32,887 nucleotides of DNA from Acidobacteriota bacterium (GCA_020200135.1 JAIVJI010000070.1:82900-115786), one strand, 5' to 3'. Positions 7,502 to 14,893 are shown, numbered from the stretch's first letter. Program-made: numbers and translations. Notes: a model not told the origin generated them from the sequence alone.

Positions 7502-9649
7502 ATGCCCTTGACCCTAGAAGAGAAACTCAAGAACCTGCCCACCGCCCCCGGCGTCTACCTGCACAAGGACGAGGCGGGCAAGATCATCTACGTCGGCAAG
7601 GCGAAGAACCTGCGCAACCGCGTCCGCTCCTACTTCCAGTCGGGGCGCGGCCACGACCGCAAGACGCGCGAGCTGGTCAGGCGCATCTTCGATTTAGAGT
7701 TCATCGTCACCGACACCGAGGTCGAGGCGCTCGTCCTTGAGTCCAACCTCATCAAACAGCACAAGCCGCGCTACAACGTGCTGCTCAAGGACGACAAGCA
7801 GTACCCGCACCTCAAGCTCACCGTCTCCGAGCCCTTCCCGCGCGTGATGATAACGCGGCGCATCCAGCGCGACGGCGCGCTCTACTTCGGCCCGTTCCTC
7901 CCGGCCAGCTTGGCGCGCCGCACCATCGACCTCATCAACCGCACCTTCCAGCTCCGCACCTGCGACATCGAGATCGACGGGCGCCTCCCGCGCCCCTGTC
8001 TCGAATACCACATCAAGCGCTGCCTCGGCCCCTGCGTGAAAGACCTGTGCCGCCCCGAGGAGTACGCCGAGGCGGTGCGCGACGTGCGGATGTTCCTCGA
8101 AGGCAAAAACCGCGAGCTGGCCGAGGAGTACGAGCGGCGGATGGGGAAGGCTTCGGACGAGATGCGCTTCGAGATGGCCGCGAAGTACCGCGACCTGCGC
8201 AAGACCGTGCTCGCCGTCTCCGAGCAGCAGAAGATGGCCGTCACGCAGGACTTGGACGTGGACATCTTCGGCTTCCACCGCGAGGGCGCGCGGCTCGCGC
8301 TCCAGCTCTTCACCATGCGCGAGGGCAAGATCGTCGGCCGCCGCGAGTTCTTCTGGGAAGACCTGGCCGAGGACGACACGTTCGACGCGGGGTCTTTCCT
8401 CTCCGACGTGCTGACGCAGTACTACTCGACCGACTACGTCCCGCGCGAGATTCACGTCCCCGTCGACTTTGAAGACCGCGAGCTGCTGGAGAAGGCGCTG
8501 CGCGTGCGCAAGGGCCGGCGCGTGCGCATCCTCGACCCGCAGCGCGGGCCGAAAGCGGAGATGATAGAGCTGGTCGAGAAGAATGCGAAGATCGCCTTCG
8601 AGCAGCGCTTCCGCGTGCTGAAGCCCGACATGGAGCGCGTGCTCGAAGACTTGCAGGAGGTCCTGGAGCTGCCGCGCTTCCCAGCGCGCGTCGAGTCGTT
8701 CGACGTGTCGAACATCTCGGGCTCGGAGAACGTCGCGGCGATGGTCGTCTGCGAGAACGGGAAGATGAACCGGCAGGAGTACCGCAAGTTTCGCATCAAG
8801 ACGGTCGAAGGCTCGAACGACCCGGCCTCGATGCGCGAGGCGGTGTTCCGGCGCTACCGCCGGCAGCTCGACGAGGGGAATCCGCTTCCCGACCTCGTCA
8901 TGATCGACGGCGGCAAGGGGCAGCTCTCGGCCGCCGCCTCGGCGATGCGCGAGCTGGACCTGGAAGCCATCCCGATGATCGGCGTCGTCAAGCCGCCGCG
9001 CCGCCACAACGAGGTCTCGCACCTGCTCCGGAAGGGGCGCGAGGACCGGCCCATCTACCTCGACTCGCACTCGACCGTCCTGCGCCTCATCCAGCTCATA
9101 CGCGACGAGACGCACCGCACGGCCGTCACCTACCACCGCAAGCGGCGCGAGCTGCGCGACTTCACCTCGGAGCTGACGGCCATCCCCGGCGTCGGCGAGA
9201 AGCGGAAGAACCGCCTGCTCCGCAACCTCGGCTCGATCAGCAAGGTCTCGGAGGCCACGGTCGAACAGCTCTCGCCCTTCGTCGGCCGCAAGACCGCCGG
9301 GGACATCGCCGAGCACTTCCGGCGCCAGCGCGCTCTCGCCGGCGTCGCCGAGCCCGGCGGCGGGTCGGACGCCGGCGACGCCGCCGTCGTCACCACCCCG
9401 GCGGGCGAGCCGGCCGGCCTTCACCACCCCGACGACCCGACCGTCATGACCGACGAGACCATCGCCGACGAGCACATCGAGACGCGCCTCGTCGACCCCG
9501 AAGGCGACGCCGAAGACCTCCAGCCCATCCGCTCCGTAGACCACGAAGGGAGCCCGCGCCGGCGCCGCAAGTCCACGCGCAAGCGCGGCGAGCGCTCCAC
9601 CAACCCCCACGGCGTCAAGAGGGAAAAGCTGTCGGGAGAAGAACTGTAA
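7502..9649 (+). CDS. uvrC: UvrABC excision nuclease subunit C
   Basis: UvrC makes both incisions around bulky DNA lesions after UvrA/UvrB recognition. The protein is 715 residues. It has an N-terminal GIY-YIG nuclease (GVY 17-19, YVG 30-32), a UVR helical motif that binds UvrB (about 200-240), an RNase H-like second nuclease, and a helix-hairpin-helix pair (about 558-606). Four cysteines at 154, 166, 174 and 178 (C-x11-C-x7-C-x3-C) match the spacing of the iron-sulphur cysteines reported for E. coli UvrC. Roughly 109 residues follow the HhH, first acidic and then Arg/Lys-rich; E. coli UvrC (about 610) lacks this. ATG 7502 is preferred; an in-frame GTG lies one codon upstream. The TAA stop lies inside element C. 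Confidence 0.97.
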   Translation: MPLTLEEKLKNLPTAPGVYLHKDEAGKIIYVGKAKNLRNRVRSYFQSGRGHDRKTRELVRRIFDLEFIVTDTEVEALVLESNLIKQHKPRYNVLLKDDKQYPHLKLTVSEPFPRVMITRRIQRDGALYFGPFLPASLARRTIDLINRTFQLRTCDIEIDGRLPRPCLEYHIKRCLGPCVKDLCRPEEYAEAVRDVRMFLEGKNRELAEEYERRMGKASDEMRFEMAAKYRDLRKTVLAVSEQQKMAVTQDLDVDIFGFHREGARLALQLFTMREGKIVGRREFFWEDLAEDDTFDAGSFLSDVLTQYYSTDYVPREIHVPVDFEDRELLEKALRVRKGRRVRILDPQRGPKAEMIELVEKNAKIAFEQRFRVLKPDMERVLEDLQEVLELPRFPARVESFDVSNISGSENVAAMVVCENGKMNRQEYRKFRIKTVEGSNDPASMREAVFRRYRRQLDEGNPLPDLVMIDGGKGQLSAAASAMRELDLEAIPMIGVVKPPRRHNEVSHLLRKGREDRPIYLDSHSTVLRLIQLIRDETHRTAVTYHRKRRELRDFTSELTAIPGVGEKRKNRLLRNLGSISKVSEATVEQLSPFVGRKTAGDIAEHFRRQRALAGVAEPGGGSDAGDAAVVTTPAGEPAGLHHPDDPTVMTDETIADEHIETRLVDPEGDAEDLQPIRSVDHEGSPRRRRKSTRKRGERSTNPHGVKREKLSGEEL

Positions 9650-9703
9650 GCAGTTTTCAGTTTTCAGTAAGCGGCTTTGAACTGAAAACTGAAAACTGCT
9701 TAC
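9646..9703. repeat. Heptad palindrome element C, perfect 23-bp arms
   Basis: Arms 9646-9668 and 9681-9703 are perfect inverted repeats built from the word cagtttt, around a 12-nt centre. Each outer end reads GTAAGC, and these supply the TAA stops of uvrC (9647-9649) and of the convergent phosphatase-like gene (9700-9702). The element fills the whole space between the two genes and could terminate both. Confidence 0.85.
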
Positions 9704-10239
9704 TTCTTCCGATGCTTCTCGATGTAGGCGCGCGCGAACTCGTTGAGGTGCGGGGCCTCGCGCAGGCCGACCTTCTCGGCCTCCTTCTCGGCGTCTTCGA
9801 CCGTCCACCCGTCGCGCAGCACGCGGCGGATCATCCAGAAGGCGCCGACGCGGATGGCGCCCGTGCAGTGGATGAAGGCGGGGCGGTTCGCCTCGTCGTC
9901 CGTCAGTTTGAGAAACTCGGTGGCCTGCTCGTCCTTCGGCCCGCCGTAGGCGACGGGGATGTTGAAGTAGCGCAGCCCCAGACGCTCCGCCTCCGCACGC
10001 TCCTCCTCCGCGCGGTGCTCGCCCGGCTGGCGCAGGTTGATGACGGCCCTGACGCCCTCCTCCTTCAACTTCGCCAGGTGCTCCAAGCGCGGCTGGCCGC
10101 CCGTGCAGAACTCCCTGTTGACCCGCAGGAAGTTGCGTATCGGCGGCGTCTCCTGAAGCGCGGCGACGGCCGACGTGGCGCACAGCAGCGCGGCGGCGAC
10201 GACGACGGCCGCCGCCAGTTCTCTTTTCGGGATGAACAT
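9700..10239 (-). CDS. Exported CX4R phosphatase-like protein (DUF442/BLH-type)
   Basis: The 179-residue protein has an N-terminal hydrophobic signal (ELAAAVVVAAALLCATSAVA) and then a small phosphatase-like fold. FCTGGQP, VINLRQPGE and the active-site loop HCTGAIRVGAFW are visible. The Cys-x4-Arg loop, rather than Cys-x5-Arg, fits the DUF442/beta-lactamase-hydrolase-like branch, where HCxSGxRVGA is usual. Activity and substrate are unknown. Two starts are possible: ATG 10239 has AAGAGAG at good spacing, while ATG 10257 adds six residues and lies in a 23-bp tandem duplication. I prefer 10239. The stop codon is provided by element C. The gene is transcribed alone, facing uvrC. Confidence 0.8.
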   Translation of the reverse strand: MFIPKRELAAAVVVAAALLCATSAVAALQETPPIRNFLRVNREFCTGGQPRLEHLAKLKEEGVRAVINLRQPGEHRAEEERAEAERLGLRYFNIPVAYGGPKDEQATEFLKLTDDEANRPAFIHCTGAIRVGAFWMIRRVLRDGWTVEDAEKEAEKVGLREAPHLNEFARAYIEKHRKK

Positions 10240-10242
10240 CAC

Positions 10243-10288
10243 GGACTCTCTTTTCATCAGGACTTGGACTCTCTTTGCATCAGGACTT
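10243..10288. repeat. 23-bp tandem duplication over the start region of the phosphatase-like gene
   Basis: Copies 10243-10265 and 10266-10288 differ at one base. Each copy carries, on the minus strand, an ATG and an AAAGAGAG ribosome-binding-like sequence. The outer copy therefore opens a seven-codon ORF whose TGA overlaps the ATG at 10257. Confidence 0.8.
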
Positions 10289-10354
10289 GTTCAAAGCCGT
10301 TCCGCCGCGGCGGCGCCTCGCGCTTCTGACATTTATACCCACCGGCGGCGCGCC

Positions 10355-11563
10355 CTACCTGATGGCGCCGTACCTGCGCAGTATCTCAACTGTTTTATCA
10401 ATCGGCAGCGCCTCGACGCGCGTGCCGGCGCGCCCCGTCACGGTGGTGGCGCGGAGCATGGAGTTGTAGACGGCCTCTTCGGTGGCCTCGACGCAGGCGA
10501 GGAAGAGCGGCGACATCGCGTCGTTGGGGAGCAGCTCGACGCGTCGGAGCGCCGTGTCGCCGTGCCTGATTCGGTTCTGCGTCGCGGTGCTGAAGGCGAT
10601 ACAGTAGTCGCCGCTCCCCTGCGTGGAGGGCGAGCCGGTGCGCGCCAGCCCCAGCATGGCGCGCGCGGCGAGGCGCCGCAGGTTGCGCGCGTCGAGCGGC
10701 GCGTCCGTCGCGACCACGACGATACAAGAGCCGTCGGCGCGGTCGTCGTTTAAAGAGGCGGACGGCCGCGCGTTCCTCCGTTCACTCCTGCGCGCCGGCT
10801 CGAGGTCGTCTTTGAGGAAGTAGCGGCCCAACTCTCTCCCGACCGGCGCCCCGTTCATCGTGAGCACGCCGCCGTAGTTGGTCTGGACGAGCACGCCGAC
10901 CGTGTAACCGCCGTACTTCCGTGGGACGACGCGCGAGGCCGTGCCGATGCCGCCCTTGAAGCCGAAGGCGACGGTGCCGGTGCCGGCGCCGACCGACCCC
11001 TCCTCGACCTCGCCGCCCTTCGCAGTTTTGAGCGCCGCGAAGACCTCGTCGCGCCCGACGTGGCGGCCGCGGATGTCGTTGAGCTGACCGTCGTTGGTCT
11101 CGGCGACGAGCGGGTTGACGCTGCGCACGTCCTCGTTGCCGGGGAGCGCGAGCATCCACTCGACGAGCGCGTCGGCCGCGCGCGGGACGTTCAGCGTGTT
11201 GGTCAGCAGGATGGGCGTCTCTATCTCGCCCAGCTCTTCGACCTGCGTCGAGCCCGCGAGCTTCCCGAAGCCGTTGCCGACGAAGACGGCCGCCGGCACC
11301 TTCTCGCGGAAGAGGTTCCCGCCGTGCGGCACCACGGCCGTCACGCCGGTGCGCACGTTTTCGCCGCGAATCAAAGTCGCGTGGCCGACGCGCACGCCCT
11401 CCACGTCCGTGATGGCGTCGAGACGGCCGGCGGGCAGCACGCCGACGAGCAGGCCGATGTCGCGCGCGCGTGGGCGCGCCGGTTCGCTGGCTTTCTGTGC
11501 CATCGCGGTCGGGAGCAGCAGCAGGAGCGCCGCGAGTGCGAGCTTGAAAGTCCCGTTCAGCAT
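10355..11563 (-). CDS. P1/S58 family aminopeptidase (DmpA-like), exported
   Basis: The 402-residue protein begins with a signal peptide (LALAALLLLLPTAMA, about residues 8-22). It then shows the S58 fold: ITDVEGVRVGHAT near the start, TNTLNVPRAADALVEWML in the middle, and the autocleavage site ADGS followed by CIVVVATDAPLD. DmpA-type enzymes cut themselves before the Ser to make alpha and beta chains; here that would be Gly278/Ser279, with Ser279 as nucleophile. They release N-terminal D- or L-amino acids or beta-peptides. ATG 11563 has GGGAGGT (minus strand, 11570-11575) at good spacing. The insert between about 253 and 273 (RRSERRNARPS) is unusually basic. The gene follows the repeat-tail reading frame on the same strand with a hairpin between them. 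Confidence 0.9.
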   Translation of the reverse strand: MLNGTFKLALAALLLLLPTAMAQKASEPARPRARDIGLLVGVLPAGRLDAITDVEGVRVGHATLIRGENVRTGVTAVVPHGGNLFREKVPAAVFVGNGFGKLAGSTQVEELGEIETPILLTNTLNVPRAADALVEWMLALPGNEDVRSVNPLVAETNDGQLNDIRGRHVGRDEVFAALKTAKGGEVEEGSVGAGTGTVAFGFKGGIGTASRVVPRKYGGYTVGVLVQTNYGGVLTMNGAPVGRELGRYFLKDDLEPARRSERRNARPSASLNDDRADGSCIVVVATDAPLDARNLRRLAARAMLGLARTGSPSTQGSGDYCIAFSTATQNRIRHGDTALRRVELLPNDAMSPLFLACVEATEEAVYNSMLRATTVTGRAGTRVEALPIDKTVEILRRYGAIR

Positions 11564-11579
11564 AATCTACCTCCCGGGA

Positions 11580-11615
11580 GGCGGCGGCGTCGCCTAATCC
11601 CGCGACGCCGCCGCC
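11580..11615 (-). terminator. 14-bp GC hairpin between the repeat-tail gene and the S58 peptidase
   Basis: Arms 11580-11593 and 11602-11615 are perfect inverted repeats with an 8-nt loop. It lies just after the stop at 11623 and just before the Shine-Dalgarno sequence of the next gene. It lacks a T-run, so it may tune read-through or protect the upstream mRNA. Confidence 0.5.
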
Positions 11616-11622
11616 GGATGAC

Positions 11623-12501
11623 TCAACGCCCGCGCCCCTTCTTTCTCGACGACCTGGCCGCGCCGCCCCTGCCGGCGCTCTTGCCGCCACCCTTGCCCGC
11701 GCTCTTACTACTGCCCTTCCTGCCGCCTTTGCTCGCGCCCTTTGAAGTGGAGGACGCGCGCGAGGCCGTGCGCGACGCGGCCGACGCGGCGCGACCCACT
11801 GCGCCGCGCGCGGTCTTCGTCGCACGGCCCGCGGCCTTGCTCGCGGATTTCGTCGCCTGCCGCGCGGTTCGACTCGCGGATTTCGTCGCCTGACGCGCGG
11901 CACCACTCACGGACTTTGTCGCCTGCCGCGCGGCGCCGCGCGCGGATGTCGTCGCCCGGCTCGCCGCTTTGCTTACCGTCTTCGTCGCCTGCCGCGCCGC
12001 CTTGCTCGCCGACCTCGTCGCGCGCCCGGCCGTCTTGCCGGCCGACTCGGAAGCCTGGCGCCTGACCTTACCGGCCGACTCGGAAGCCTGACGGGCGACC
12101 TTGCGCGCGGACTCGGAAGCCTGACGCGAGACACGGCCCGAAGACTTCGGCGTCTTACTCTCGGCGTCGAGCGCCTCGCTCGCGGTGACGCGCGCGGCCA
12201 GCGTCGTCGGGAGCGAGCCGGGGTCTGTGACGGCCTCCGACACCAACGACGCCGCGCCCGACGCCGCGCCCGACACGGCGTCCATCGCGGAGTCCGTGGC
12301 CGCCCCGCCCACGTCCTTCGCCGCCTCGGCCTCCGTGCGCGCCATCTTCCTGTTCTCGCGCGCGGCCGTGTCGAGCGCCTGCCCGGTCGAGGGCTCTGGG
12401 CGCAGCGCCTCGCCCGCCGCCGGGCTGACGGCCGAGACCGCGCCGGCCGCCGTCTCCAGCGCCGCGCTCGCCAGCCCGGCGGCGGTCTGGCCCGCCTGCC
12501 C
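11623..12501 (-). CDS. Ala/Ser/Lys/Arg-rich repeat tail, apparently the frameshifted end of the SDR gene
   Basis: From about 12500 down to the stop at 11623, high-GC3 coding sits in a different frame from the SDR upstream. The product has an Ala-rich helical part, then twelve 11-residue repeats of the type RQATKSASKAA (11731-12126), then a Gly/Ser/Lys/Arg-rich end finishing SSRKKGRGR. Eleven-residue repeats give amphipathic helices like those of group 3 LEA proteins; the composition also recalls histone H1-like bacterial proteins. The frame is open up to an ATG at 12561, and an internal ATG lies at 12345, but neither has a Shine-Dalgarno sequence. I think this is the C-terminal half of one roughly 610-residue SDR-tail protein broken by a one-base frameshift near 12500. 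A separate gene from 12345 (240 residues) is the alternative. Confidence 0.6.
   Translation of the reverse strand, partial: GQAGQTAAGLASAALETAAGAVSAVSPAAGEALRPEPSTGQALDTAARENRKMARTEAEAAKDVGGAATDSAMDAVSGAASGAASLVSEAVTDPGSLPTTLAARVTASEALDAESKTPKSSGRVSRQASESARKVARQASESAGKVRRQASESAGKTAGRATRSASKAARQATKTVSKAASRATTSARGAARQATKSVSGAARQATKSASRTARQATKSASKAAGRATKTARGAVGRAASAASRTASRASSTSKGASKGGRKGSSKSAGKGGGKSAGRGGAARSSRKKGRGR
11731..12126 (-). repeat. Twelve 33-bp units coding 11-residue repeats
   Basis: The translation divides without gaps into twelve 11-mers, such as RQASESARKVA, RQASESAGKVR, RQATKTVSKAA, RQATKSASKAA and GRATKTARGAV. The basic residue opening each unit, the Ala/Ser at position 3 and the small residues at the end are the most constant. 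The DNA units have diverged, so this is an old repeat. Confidence 0.8.
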
Positions 12502-13453
12502 CGAGCGCGAACAGTCCGCGGTGCGTCGTCGCCCAGAGCTGCTGGCTCGACTCCGACGCACGCTCGTCGAAGCGCCCCCGCGCGCCGTGGTCGCCCGGCA
12601 CCGGCTCCCAGAGGTTGTCGCGGCGCTCGGGCGAGACGGGCTCGTCCGTCTGCTGCGCGTCGTAACCGGCCTTCGACAGGTACCAGTCGGCGAAGCCGGG
12701 CGCGACCTTGTCGCCCAGGACCGCCTTGACGGTCGGCCAGCCGACGTACAGCTCGCGCCGCTCGTTGTGCGCCGCCCAGTAGACGGCGCGCGCGCCGACC
12801 TCGGGCTGGTATATCGGCGGCACCGGCTGCGGCTCGCGCGGCAGGCGCGACTTGACCCACGAGAACTGCGGCGTGTTCATCGCCGGCAGCTGTACCATCG
12901 TCACGCGCACGTTCGAGCCTTCGTGGAGCAGCTCGGCGTGGAGCGAGTCCATGAAGCCCTGTATCGCGTGCTTGGCGGCGCAGTAGGCCGACTGCAAGGG
13001 GATGCCGCGGTAGGCCAGCGCCGACCCGACCTGCACGATACAGCCGCGGTCGCGCGGCAGCATCCGCCTGAGCGCGGCGAGCGTGCCGTGGACGTAGCCG
13101 AGGTAGGTCACCTCGGTCACGCGCCGGTACTCCTCCGCGCGCATCTCGCGCACCGGCGAGAAGACCGAGACCATCGCGTTGTTGACCCACACGTCTATCG
13201 GCCCCAGCTCGCGCTCCACCCTTTCGGCCGCGCGCTCGACGGCCCCCGCGTCCGACACGTCGAGCGGCAGGACGAGCGCGCGCCCGCCCAGCCCCTCGAC
13301 CTCGCGGCGCGCGGCTTCGAGCCCGTCGCGGCCCCGCGCGACGAGCGCGACGTGCGCGCCGCGCCGCGCGAACTCGCGCACGGTCGCGCGCCCCACGCCG
13401 GCCGACGCTCCCGTGACGACGACCACCTCGGCCCTCTCCGTCGGGTTACCCAT
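12155..13453 (-). CDS. Short-chain dehydrogenase/reductase; genuine coding ends near 12500
   Basis: Residues 1 to about 316 form a classical SDR: NAD(P)-binding TGASAGVG (14-21), NNAM (91-94, normally NNAG), Ser144, and catalytic Tyr157/Lys161 in YCAAK. The segment after 250, with DNLWEPVPGDHGARGRFD and LWATTHRG, is an extension of this SDR subfamily. Past about residue 316 this frame turns into Gly/Arg junk and runs to a stop at 12155, while the repeat-tail frame takes on normal codon use; a frameshift near 12500 is likely. Start: ATG 13453 has GGGGGAG (minus strand, 13462-13468) at good spacing; a TTG at 13459 sits too close. The gene lies 31 bp after the DUF2231 gene and is probably co-transcribed with it. 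The substrate is unknown. Confidence 0.85.
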   Translation of the reverse strand: MGNPTERAEVVVVTGASAGVGRATVREFARRGAHVALVARGRDGLEAARREVEGLGGRALVLPLDVSDAGAVERAAERVERELGPIDVWVNNAMVSVFSPVREMRAEEYRRVTEVTYLGYVHGTLAALRRMLPRDRGCIVQVGSALAYRGIPLQSAYCAAKHAIQGFMDSLHAELLHEGSNVRVTMVQLPAMNTPQFSWVKSRLPREPQPVPPIYQPEVGARAVYWAAHNERRELYVGWPTVKAVLGDKVAPGFADWYLSKAGYDAQQTDEPVSPERRDNLWEPVPGDHGARGRFDERASESSQQLWATTHRGLFALGAGGPDRRRAGERGAGDGGRRGLGRQPGGGRGAAPRALDRAGARHGRAREQEDGAHGGRGGEGRGRGGHGLRDGRRVGRGVGRGVVGVGGRHRPRLAPDDAGRARHRERGARRRE

Positions 13454-13484
13454 CGCCAAAACTCCCCCTTGACCTTTGAGACTA

Positions 13485-14012
13485 CTACAGGACGCCGCCG
13501 CGCGCGTCGCCGCGCGCGTCGTCGGTGACGAGCGAGTTGGGCGCGTCGAGGTGCGCGCCGTCGTCGACGCCGACGCCGAGGCGGTCGACCAGCTCGCCGC
13601 CGAGCCACCCCGTCACGCCCGCGAGCAGGAAGCCGGCGATCGCGGCGGCGAGCGCGGCCGTCGTCGGACGGTGCGCCGGGCCGGGCGAGCCGTAGCGCAT
13701 CCAGAGGCTCAGCGCGAACAGGGCCATCACGAAGAGGTTGCCGACGCCGTGGAGCAAGCCCACGGACTTGGCGCGCGTCCCCGCGGGGATGGCGAGGTAG
13801 TCTATGAGCCCGAACGGCGAGGCGATGAGCCCGCCGGCCAGCCCCGACGCGGTCATCCAGAAGGCCACGGTCGAGAGCGTGTCGGCCGTCGAGGGCGTGT
13901 CGGTAAACAGGTAGACGACGTCGAAGATGACCGCCGTCGCGAGCAGGCCGAACGGGAACGGTATCAGCATCTGGTGGATGGGGTGCCCGAGCACCTTGGC
14001 TCTACTCTCCAT
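13485..14012 (-). CDS. DUF2231 membrane protein
   Basis: This 175-residue integral membrane protein begins MESRAKVLGHPIHQMLIPFPFGLL; the HPIHQ motif followed by PFG is the DUF2231 signature. Four hydrophobic segments are visible (about 14-35, 50-72, 85-102 and 115-140), and the C-terminus is polar. The function of the family is not established; members are often near stress or redox membrane genes. ATG 14012 is preceded by AAGGAGG on the minus strand at good spacing; the frame is open further upstream but that stretch is Arg/Pro junk. It probably leads an operon with the SDR gene. Confidence 0.85.
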   Translation of the reverse strand: MESRAKVLGHPIHQMLIPFPFGLLATAVIFDVVYLFTDTPSTADTLSTVAFWMTASGLAGGLIASPFGLIDYLAIPAGTRAKSVGLLHGVGNLFVMALFALSLWMRYGSPGPAHRPTTAALAAAIAGFLLAGVTGWLGGELVDRLGVGVDDGAHLDAPNSLVTDDARGDARGGVL

Positions 14013-14069
14013 ACTGCCTCCCTCCTTACACTTTGTGGGCCGTCCCGGAGCGCGGGCGCGCCGGCGGGG

Positions 14070-14092
14070 CAAAATTGTTCAGGGGAATTTTG
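14070..14092. promoter_or_regulatory. CAAAATT/AATTTTG inverted repeat in the divergent gap
   Basis: Arms 14070-14076 and 14086-14092 flank gttcagggg. The internal 14 bp (14072-14085) recur exactly at 19211-19224, also upstream of a minus-strand gene. It lies about 58 bp upstream of the DUF2231 start. It could be an operator or upstream promoter element, but no known factor is recognised. Confidence 0.35.
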
Positions 14093-14173
14093 TCTGTAAG
14101 ATACTTGCCGCGCTGGCGGGCTGTAAAGGGGTTTCCGCGCCCGGCGCTCGCGCCCGCGCGCCCGCGCGAAAAT

Positions 14174-14182
14174 TGCTATACT
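14174..14182 (+). promoter_or_regulatory. Extended -10 promoter for the Lys-tailed membrane protein
   Basis: TGCTATACT is a good extended -10 (TGn + TATACT). A start around 14189 gives a leader of about 40 nt that contains GGAGG (14214-14218). There is no convincing -35, as expected for this promoter class. Confidence 0.5.
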
Positions 14183-14227
14183 CCCGGCAAAGATTTTCCA
14201 TCAAAATGGCGGCGGAGGACGGCGGGG

Positions 14228-14794
14228 ATGAGCAAACGCAGGGCGGAAGAGCCGGCGGGCAAGGCCGCGCTCAAGCGGCAGATGGAGGAGACGCGCGACT
14301 CCATCAGCGAGACCGTGGCGGAAATCAAGTCGGTCGTCACGCACCAGTACGACGAGGTGCGCGAGACGGTCGAGAGCGTCAAGGAGGGCGTCAGCGAAGT
14401 GCTCGACTGGCGCACGGAGTTCGAGCGTAACCCGCTGGTCTGGGGCGCGGGCGCCGTCTCGGTCGGCATCCTCGTCGGCTTCGGCATCGCGCGCGCCTTC
14501 GACGAGAAGGAGGAGCCGCGCCCGCGCGGCCGCCGCAAGACCGTCACCACGGGCGAGCACGTCGTCGCCGAACTCTCCGGCTTCGCCGAGGTCGTGCTCC
14601 CGACCATCTCGTCGAAGGTCAAGGAGTTGTTCGGCCTCGACCTCGACGCATACCTCCGCGCCGCGCACACGCCGCGCACGCCCGAGCCGAAGCGCCTGGC
14701 GAAGAAAGGCGCCTCGAAGAAAGGCGCCTCGAAGAAGAGCGCCTCGAAGAAGAGCGCGGCGGCGTCGAAGGCGGCCGCGCGCAAGCGCGGGTAA
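14228..14794 (+). CDS. Membrane-anchored DUF3618/ElaB-like protein with Lys-rich tail
   Basis: The protein has 188 residues. Residues 12-65 form a polar amphipathic helical region (ETRDSISETVAEIKSVV) like DUF3618 and ElaB/YqjD-type proteins. NPLVWGAGAVSVGILVGFG at about 68-86 is a single membrane helix. A linker follows, and then a tail of four KKGAS/KKSAS units ending ASKAAARKRG. ElaB/YqjD proteins sit in the inner membrane and have been linked to ribosome tethering in stationary phase; whether this one does so is unknown. The strongly basic tail could bind nucleic acid or the membrane surface. ATG 14228 has GGAGG nine bases upstream. The composition resembles the repeat tail of the nearby SDR gene. 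Element D follows the stop closely. Confidence 0.7.
   Translation: MSKRRAEEPAGKAALKRQMEETRDSISETVAEIKSVVTHQYDEVRETVESVKEGVSEVLDWRTEFERNPLVWGAGAVSVGILVGFGIARAFDEKEEPRPRGRRKTVTTGEHVVAELSGFAEVVLPTISSKVKELFGLDLDAYLRAAHTPRTPEPKRLAKKGASKKGASKKSASKKSAAASKAAARKRG
14701..14760 (+). repeat. Four 15-bp in-frame tandem repeats
   Basis: Units 14701-14715, 14716-14730, 14731-14745 and 14746-14760 encode KKGAS, KKGAS, KKSAS and KKSAA (phase shifted by the flanking Ala). The first two are identical, so copy number is probably variable. Confidence 0.85.
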
Positions 14795-14800
14795 GGGATG

Positions 14801-14878
14801 GTTCAAAGTCGCAAGCTCAAAGTTCCAGGTTGAAGACCCAGGTGCGTAACTTGGGACTTTGAACTTGCGACTTTGAAC
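14801..14878. repeat. Heptad palindrome element D
   Basis: The outer 15 bp (gttcaaagtcgcaag) are perfectly inverted at the two ends. The match continues imperfectly inward through 7-nt words (tcaaagt, cgcaagc, tcaaagt, tccaggt). It begins 7 nt after the stop of the Lys-tailed protein gene. Confidence 0.8.
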
Positions 14879-14893
14879 TACGCCCCGACGGGT

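Noticed and set aside
7694..10183. 829-codon minus-strand open frame across uvrC and the phosphatase-like gene
   Set aside because: It is antisense to the well-supported uvrC and out of frame with the phosphatase-like gene. Composition is typical of a shadow frame.
12155..12500. Last part of the SDR open frame as real protein
   Set aside because: Its product is Gly/Arg-rich with no family features, while the neighbouring frame has normal high-GC3 codons over the same bases.
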